Shown here: positions 59,177 through 64,000 of the stretch, piece after piece
Position numbering within the stretch: the stretch's first letter is position 1
Layout: every line of letters begins with the position of its first letter
Assembly (NCBI GenBank): GCA_035651635.1
Contig: DASRFK010000214.1
Coordinates: forward strand, 11,884-75,883
DNA length: 64,000 bases
Source of the DNA: JANXQE01 sp035651635
GTDB taxonomy: Bacteria; Verrucomicrobiota; Verrucomicrobiia; Limisphaerales; UBA8199
Direction of reading: 5' to 3'
Program-made: the position numbers and the translations under genes
Notes under the pieces: generated by a model
Told to the model about the DNA's origin: nothing
Seen by the model: only the letters and a program-made list of their open reading frames with translations
Databases searched by the model: none

Positions 59177-62100
59177 ATGCTAGGCGACTGGAAACGATTG
59201 CAGGAAGCACTCGGTCGGATACACCCCGAAGGCGAGCACGGGTTCGAGGGCCTACTTGCGAGTTTGTTTGAAGCTGAGACAGGTAATCGGTTCTTTTTGG
59301 CCCGCAAAGGCGATCAACCTGTCGGAGATGCTTATAGCCCAACGGCGGCAATTGCACTGCAAGCGAAGCGCTATACCAGGGCGAGCATTTCTGAAAACGA
59401 AGTTGAAGGCGATATAGACCGTGCTCTGCGCGAAGCTCCCGCTCTTGAAGTATTCGTTGTTGCGGCAACCAGGAATCTCGGCCAACTGGCCGCTCGGCTT
59501 GCTCACAAGACCTCTGAAACTGGACTTGAGATCGTGCCCTTATCGCTCAGTAACGATCTAACTGAGATCGGAGCCCTTTGTGTCGAACATTGGGACTTGG
59601 TTCAAAAGTTCCTGCCCGATTTAGGCATGGACTGGCAGCCGTGGGCGACGGCGCAGAAGGCGAAACCGGAAACTCAAGCTGCCCTTGGGAGGTTGAGAAA
59701 GGACCTGCTTGGACTAGCGACGCGAAAGTTGGTCAGTGAGAAGACCCGGGGGCAATGCGCCGAACGTTTCCGTGGCGAAGGCGTCGGGTCGCGGACACAT
59801 AATCGCATTCTGCTGGGTGAGGCAGTGGCCCGCACCAAACTGGTGAAGCAATTGCATGACTGGTGGTGTAACCAGAAAACGCCGATCGCGGTCTTGGAGG
59901 GCGAGGAAGGAACCGGAAAGACTTGGGTGGCGGCAGGATTCTGTGAAAGCCTGTTCGGCTGTGAGACTCCTGTCGTTTTTTGGTTAGACAGCCTCTCATG
60001 GGCGCCAGCCGCAACGATGGAAGAGATCATAAGGATTGCACTCCAAGGGCTCTTTGTCCCTGACCCGCCTCTCCGCGAACGTTTCCAAAGAAAGATCTTC
60101 CAGGTTTGGCACCAGCCGGTGCTGCTGATCCTCGACGGAGCCAATGAGCGTGACGCCTGGAAGGCTGCGGAACGGATTCTGCAGGATTACTCTGCACACC
60201 GCGCGTCCTTTTGCGCACGAATCCGCCTACTTTTCACTTCCCGTCCACTGGAGAGCCGGACGGCTAGTCACGTGTGGACAGGGTGTGTCGCTATTCCGGT
60301 CGGTGCCTTCGATGATGAGGAATTCACGGCGGCCTTGAAGAAAGCTGCACCGGAAATCTCGCCGCGGGAATTCACAAAGACAGTGAAGGAATTGGCTGCC
60401 ATTCCTCGTTATTTTCGCCTCTGCGTTCGTTTGCGGAAGCAATTGGCTTCCGTGCAACATCTGAGCAAGGAACTGCTGCTTTGGGCGGACTTGCGGGAGA
60501 AACTTGCCAGCGGAGACCCGCAGTTCCGCGCGATCGAGGAGACTCTTTCTGGCAAGCCGGAAGAAATCCTCGCCCAGTTGGCCAAGCAGGTCGGGTGGCC
60601 TGTGGACGAAGTCCCTTCCGTGGCCACCCAGGAGCTCTTGCATGTCTTCCCAAATTTCCTGAAGGCTCGCACGGATTTGATGGAACAGCGCATCGTCCTA
60701 AATGCTGACTTCGACTATATCGGGTTGAGCTCCGATCATGTCGTATTGGGCTGGGCGTTGGCGCTTCGGAATCTGGCTGCGCGATGCAGCTCAGAACCTC
60801 CTGAACAGTTACGACAACGCCTCCTGCGCGAGTTGGAACCTGCGGCGTCAAATGAGGACAAAGTCCGTGCCCTTCATGTAGCCGCCTTGCTGAGCTTCAT
60901 GAGCGAGGGAACCGGCAGAGATTCAGGGGTCTTCGCTCGAGCCAGCTTATTGGATTTGTGGGCCTCTCATCACAATGCTTGGGTGAAAAGTGAAGCTCTC
61001 CAGTTCTTTGTGCAGAGTGATCTGCCCGCTTTTGCGCTTGCAGTTGAATCGCTCTTCCGAGGGCACCTTCCTGGCGGTCTGGAAACCACCCTCATTGCCC
61101 CTCTTGCACGACGTTGGCGGGACCGAAAAGACGCCGACCGGGAATTGCACCAAGTGCTGGAGCGCTGGCTCAAGCTCATTTACCCAGGCGACGTTAATGG
61201 AAGCAAAATTCGAGATGAACAACCTCCAGGAGGGCTTATCGCAGCCGCGACACCGGAGCAACTGCGCCTCTCTTACGCTGCCATCAGTATTATTTCATTT
61301 CGTCCCGAGTCGGACTTGATTCCCGCGCTGGCTGCTTGCCATAGATCCCAGGACTTTTGCTATGTAGACTATCCCGTCAAAGAGCTGTCGCGCCGCTACT
61401 GTATCAAGAGCGCCAGTGAACCACTGGGGGTTTTGCTCAGATGGGGCTACACCGAGTCCATTATAACAACCATTTGCAAGCTTGCATCAAAGCTCGAACC
61501 TAACGGCAGAGAAGAACTGCAATGGTTTGCTCGACTGCTGAGAATGACCTGTCTACCAGACGAAATTGGCTTGGCACGGGATATATATACCGGCAATTCG
61601 GCGACATCCGCTCAAGCAGTGGATAACTTTCGACAGTTCTTGCGCGGACCAGAGAGCAGTGGTCGTCGGGTTTTGGGTTTGGGAGGACTGGAGCGTTTGG
61701 CCTTGCGCCGGGATCTGCCCGAACTTGAAGACGAGGAGGTGCAAGCGCTTTGTGCCGAAACGCGGCGTCGTCTGGCAGAAAATATCGCTGCCGCGATCTA
61801 CCCTGGCACTTGGGAAAACCGAGAAATAAAGGATTTGCTCCCGTGGTTGGCGCGATACGCCCCAGCGGAGTTTGAGGCAACATGCCTTGCACTATGGAAA
61901 GGTGCCGTTAACAGCAAAGACCCAGTGCCTGGCTTGGTGGGCCTCGACGATCTCCTGCCGCCAGCCGACCCAGAAGGCCAATTGGTTCAGACGATTCTCG
62001 GGCGTGGTGATTCCCTTGTCAGCCATCCCAATTTAACTGCCATTGTCGGCTCGCTCACGGCAACGATGTTGCTCCACGCTGATTTGAGTCAGTTGATGGA

Positions 62101-63841
62101 GTGGTTAAGTCTCATCGAAAACAAAGTCTTTGAGAGGGGCCATGGTCCAGTGATTGGCCTTTGTCCACTCCCTGATCTGTTCAGAACCCTGGCTCCCGCC
62201 AGCTTGGCTGATTTGGCTCGACAGCGATTTGATCAGGCCTTCGTGGCTATCACTGCGCATCCCTCGCAAGAAGAGCAAAAGCAGGCCGCGCGCCATTGGC
62301 TGCAGATTCATTCCTATGTGGCGCCAGCAACGAAGGAAGCAGGAGAATGGGCCTTGCGCCTTGCGGACCAAGTCGGGACGGATAGTGAACTGCGCTACCC
62401 CTTGTTCATTCTGCTTTCCGAATGCAGCGACCCAGCGGTGGTCCTGCGAGCCGTCGCTCACCCGGCGTTTCGCGAATATCAGGTCGGGCTTTCGGCTTGG
62501 CGTTGGACAGGCCGCCTATCCCCCAAAGCGAATCCCCCAAAGGATGGTTTGTCTCTGGAGAAACTCCGGGATATCGCCTCCCTCACGGTTTCGGGTCGAC
62601 TATTGGCAAACTCCGGGGAGAAAAACGAAATCTCCAAGTGGGGAAGAGCGCTGGCAAGAGCTGCACTTTTGGCCTTGGAGACACATGGCCCGGATTGGTC
62701 TCCGCAATCTGCGCTCGAATTCCACGTGGACGAAAAATCCAATCTGGTGAGGATTGGCTTTAAGTGCCCGTCGGATGGGGGAATGACTTGGCATGATATC
62801 TCCAGCCCGATTTGGGGCATTGATCGATACGTGAAACGCCCAAGCCCCAACCAAGAGGATTATGATGTCGCGTGTGACCAGTTCTACGCCGACATGCAGA
62901 AATGGCGTGATTCAATCAGGCGGGAGTTTGTGGGCTTCAATGCTGCCTGGCCGCTGTTTCGCTGGAGCGAGCTCGAACCCGATGTCTTCGCCGGCTTTGC
63001 CGAGCAGTTTTTGGACAAGCTCGCAAACAAGGATGTAGGCGCCAGGCTTGATTTTTCATTTTTCAGTTCATGCGTTGCTATTGGATTGTTGCGCGTTAAG
63101 CCGGATCGCCCACTCCAGTTAGAAGAAAGTGGGAAATTAAGGGCTGATACCCAAGTTATTAGCTTCCGGACAGCGATAGCGTGGGAAATTAGAGAGTTAT
63201 GGTCGGGTGAACTCAACGCCCATGCCGAGGTGCGCAAAGCTCGGCACCACTTGCTCTGGGACGCATCGCACGACGAAACTTTGATGTGGCATGCAGTAGC
63301 AGCCCATACAAGCGGAAACGACAAGGAGATAGCACGATTTGCAGCGGAATGCTTGGTGGCGGAAGCGGCTCGCGACAGGGCGCTCGGGGTGACGTTGCTC
63401 GCGTTTCAAGCTGACACGGATTCAGGCGCCACCCTCGCCCAACGAAGGGATTCGGATCCCAGCTTCTGGATCCGCGAACATGCTGCTTGGTGTGCGGACG
63501 TCTGGGCAACTGAGCGTGCTTGCAGATTACGCTATAAGGAAATCCTACAAGCGCGATCTCTGGCCGAGCTGGCGGCCGGCCTTGCCGAACTGGGCGAGGT
63601 ATTCACACCAATGACGCGCGCATGGTGCGCAACTTTAGAGAGGGAGGCTAGCTGGCCATGCAACGATCGCCGAATGAACGCGTATCTTGAAACGTTTTGG
63701 TACCACTGGAGCAACACAAGCTCGCATAAAGAAAATGTGGCCATTTGCGGCCGGAAACTTCGAGAGCACTGTCGTGGCGAGCGCTTGAAGGACGGCGTCA
63801 CCAGCCGCCAATCACCTTGGTGGAGATTGGGGGAGGCCTGA
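59177..63841 (+). CDS. Mrr-like nuclease + STAND-type NTPase, candidate anti-phage effector
   Basis: 1554 aa. Residues about 15-130 look like an Mrr/Cap4-type endonuclease (GFEGLLASLFEAETG, GDQPVGDAY with D51, IALQAKRY with Q62 and K64). The P-loop GEEGTGKT (242-249) and Walker B LLILDGANERD (316-326) define a STAND/AAA-like NTPase, followed by LRIRLLFTSRPLES-type sensor residues (written IRLLFTSRPLES in the protein). The remaining 1100 residues are helical repeats (TPR/HEAT-like), the usual ligand-recognition part of Avs-type proteins. Nuclease-NTPase-repeat order is the Avs plan, but no specific Avs family was confirmed. It follows the second lexA and precedes a SIR2-like gene. Confidence 0.78.
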   Translation: MLGDWKRLQEALGRIHPEGEHGFEGLLASLFEAETGNRFFLARKGDQPVGDAYSPTAAIALQAKRYTRASISENEVEGDIDRALREAPALEVFVVAATRNLGQLAARLAHKTSETGLEIVPLSLSNDLTEIGALCVEHWDLVQKFLPDLGMDWQPWATAQKAKPETQAALGRLRKDLLGLATRKLVSEKTRGQCAERFRGEGVGSRTHNRILLGEAVARTKLVKQLHDWWCNQKTPIAVLEGEEGTGKTWVAAGFCESLFGCETPVVFWLDSLSWAPAATMEEIIRIALQGLFVPDPPLRERFQRKIFQVWHQPVLLILDGANERDAWKAAERILQDYSAHRASFCARIRLLFTSRPLESRTASHVWTGCVAIPVGAFDDEEFTAALKKAAPEISPREFTKTVKELAAIPRYFRLCVRLRKQLASVQHLSKELLLWADLREKLASGDPQFRAIEETLSGKPEEILAQLAKQVGWPVDEVPSVATQELLHVFPNFLKARTDLMEQRIVLNADFDYIGLSSDHVVLGWALALRNLAARCSSEPPEQLRQRLLRELEPAASNEDKVRALHVAALLSFMSEGTGRDSGVFARASLLDLWASHHNAWVKSEALQFFVQSDLPAFALAVESLFRGHLPGGLETTLIAPLARRWRDRKDADRELHQVLERWLKLIYPGDVNGSKIRDEQPPGGLIAAATPEQLRLSYAAISIISFRPESDLIPALAACHRSQDFCYVDYPVKELSRRYCIKSASEPLGVLLRWGYTESIITTICKLASKLEPNGREELQWFARLLRMTCLPDEIGLARDIYTGNSATSAQAVDNFRQFLRGPESSGRRVLGLGGLERLALRRDLPELEDEEVQALCAETRRRLAENIAAAIYPGTWENREIKDLLPWLARYAPAEFEATCLALWKGAVNSKDPVPGLVGLDDLLPPADPEGQLVQTILGRGDSLVSHPNLTAIVGSLTATMLLHADLSQLMEWLSLIENKVFERGHGPVIGLCPLPDLFRTLAPASLADLARQRFDQAFVAITAHPSQEEQKQAARHWLQIHSYVAPATKEAGEWALRLADQVGTDSELRYPLFILLSECSDPAVVLRAVAHPAFREYQVGLSAWRWTGRLSPKANPPKDGLSLEKLRDIASLTVSGRLLANSGEKNEISKWGRALARAALLALETHGPDWSPQSALEFHVDEKSNLVRIGFKCPSDGGMTWHDISSPIWGIDRYVKRPSPNQEDYDVACDQFYADMQKWRDSIRREFVGFNAAWPLFRWSELEPDVFAGFAEQFLDKLANKDVGARLDFSFFSSCVAIGLLRVKPDRPLQLEESGKLRADTQVISFRTAIAWEIRELWSGELNAHAEVRKARHHLLWDASHDETLMWHAVAAHTSGNDKEIARFAAECLVAEAARDRALGVTLLAFQADTDSGATLAQRRDSDPSFWIREHAAWCADVWATERACRLRYKEILQARSLAELAAGLAELGEVFTPMTRAWCATLEREASWPCNDRRMNAYLETFWYHWSNTSSHKENVAICGRKLREHCRGERLKDGVTSRQSPWWRLGEA

Positions 63842-63863
63842 ACATCAAAAGGAGACCGGCGGA

Positions 63864-64000
63864 GTGAGAGCCAGAGATATCGAGGCGGCGGCGAGTTCCA
63901 TCCACAGTTGGGGGGCGATCGTCGTATTGGGGGCAGGAGTCTCTTTTCAATCCGGTTTCCCTTTGACCCGCGACTTGCATGAACTCCTGTGGCATGCGTT
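63864..64000 (+). CDS. SIR2-like domain protein, 5' end only
   Basis: GTG at 63864 with a GGAG-containing leader (AAAAGGAGACC, 63847-63857). The 45 visible codons end in IVVLGAGVSFQSGFPLTRDL followed by HELLW, the GAG-x-S-x-x-SG-x-P signature of the NAD-binding N-terminus of SIR2-like (SIR2_2) defence proteins. It lies 22 bp after the NTPase gene and is probably co-transcribed. SIR2 effectors in defence systems deplete NAD. The rest lies beyond the window. Confidence 0.75.
   Translation, partial: MRARDIEAAASSIHSWGAIVVLGAGVSFQSGFPLTRDLHELLWHA

Noticed and set aside
1..64000. CRISPR array, rRNA or insertion sequence with terminal repeats
   Set aside because: No regularly spaced repeats, rRNA-like blocks or transposase frames were seen; the mobile character rests on integrase, excisionase-like and KfrA-like genes only.

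Overview
The window looks like a chromosomal segment of a free-living, probably soil or freshwater, Verrucomicrobiota bacterium (Pedosphaera/Limisphaera-like). I infer this from moderately high GC, several ECF sigma factors fused to membrane or sensor domains, a zinc-ribbon Ser/Thr kinase next to a sigma factor, PadR paired with a membrane protein, a beta-helix pectate lyase, and a DNA-damage operon with a DnaE2-type polymerase. No rRNA, tRNA or CRISPR array was seen, so the assignment rests on gene content alone.

Layout. 0.1-2.4 kb: membrane-linked ECF sigma factor and a hypothetical protein. 2.7-6.0 kb: degenerate CPBP membrane protein, B12-binding radical SAM enzyme, small membrane protein, and a CarF/TMEM189-like (plasmalogen desaturase family) protein. 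6.1-19.3 kb: LysR regulator and secreted alpha/beta-hydrolase-like protein, secreted NTF2-like protein, PQQ-type beta-propeller, exported FMN-dependent alpha-hydroxy acid oxidase, DUF72 protein, glycosyltransferase, SagB-type double nitroreductase, plus several decayed genes (8.0-8.7, 13.6-14.0 and 17.4 kb). 19.3-28.3 kb: a DNA-repair/mutagenesis locus. An XPD/DinG-like helicase with a RecB-like nuclease domain and a GIY-YIG nuclease lie on the minus strand. Divergent from them is lexA - AlkD-like - a 1453-residue protein joining a catalytically complete Y-family polymerase (DinB) to a full DnaE2-like C-family polymerase. 28.4-39.2 kb: orphan ParS/MbcA-like antitoxin and a regulatory block (ECF-membrane fusion, ECF plus Ser/Thr kinase, PadR plus HAAS-PDZ membrane protein, ECF-HEAT fusion). 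39.4-41.7 kb: secreted pectate lyase-like protein.

41.8-64.0 kb: an accessory region that looks like an integrative element carrying defence genes. It has unrecognised proteins, a sigma-region-2-like protein, a VirD4/TraG-type coupling ATPase, an excisionase-like HTH protein facing a divergent tyrosine recombinase, a palindrome-rich segment, a KfrA-like coiled-coil protein with a repeated operator, a three-nuclease-domain DUF2779 protein, a minimal kinase fragment, an Xre regulator, a TcmP/DUF5131 pair, a second LexA, a 1554-residue nuclease-STAND-type NTPase, and the start of a SIR2-like gene at the right edge.

The two LexA paralogs are the thread linking the repair locus and the defence region. 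Both start codons are overlapped by a palindrome of the same spacing and the same promoter geometry, but the DNA-recognition helices and the operator cores differ. This suggests two insulated damage-responsive circuits: one for mutagenic repair, the other next to a candidate abortive-infection module.
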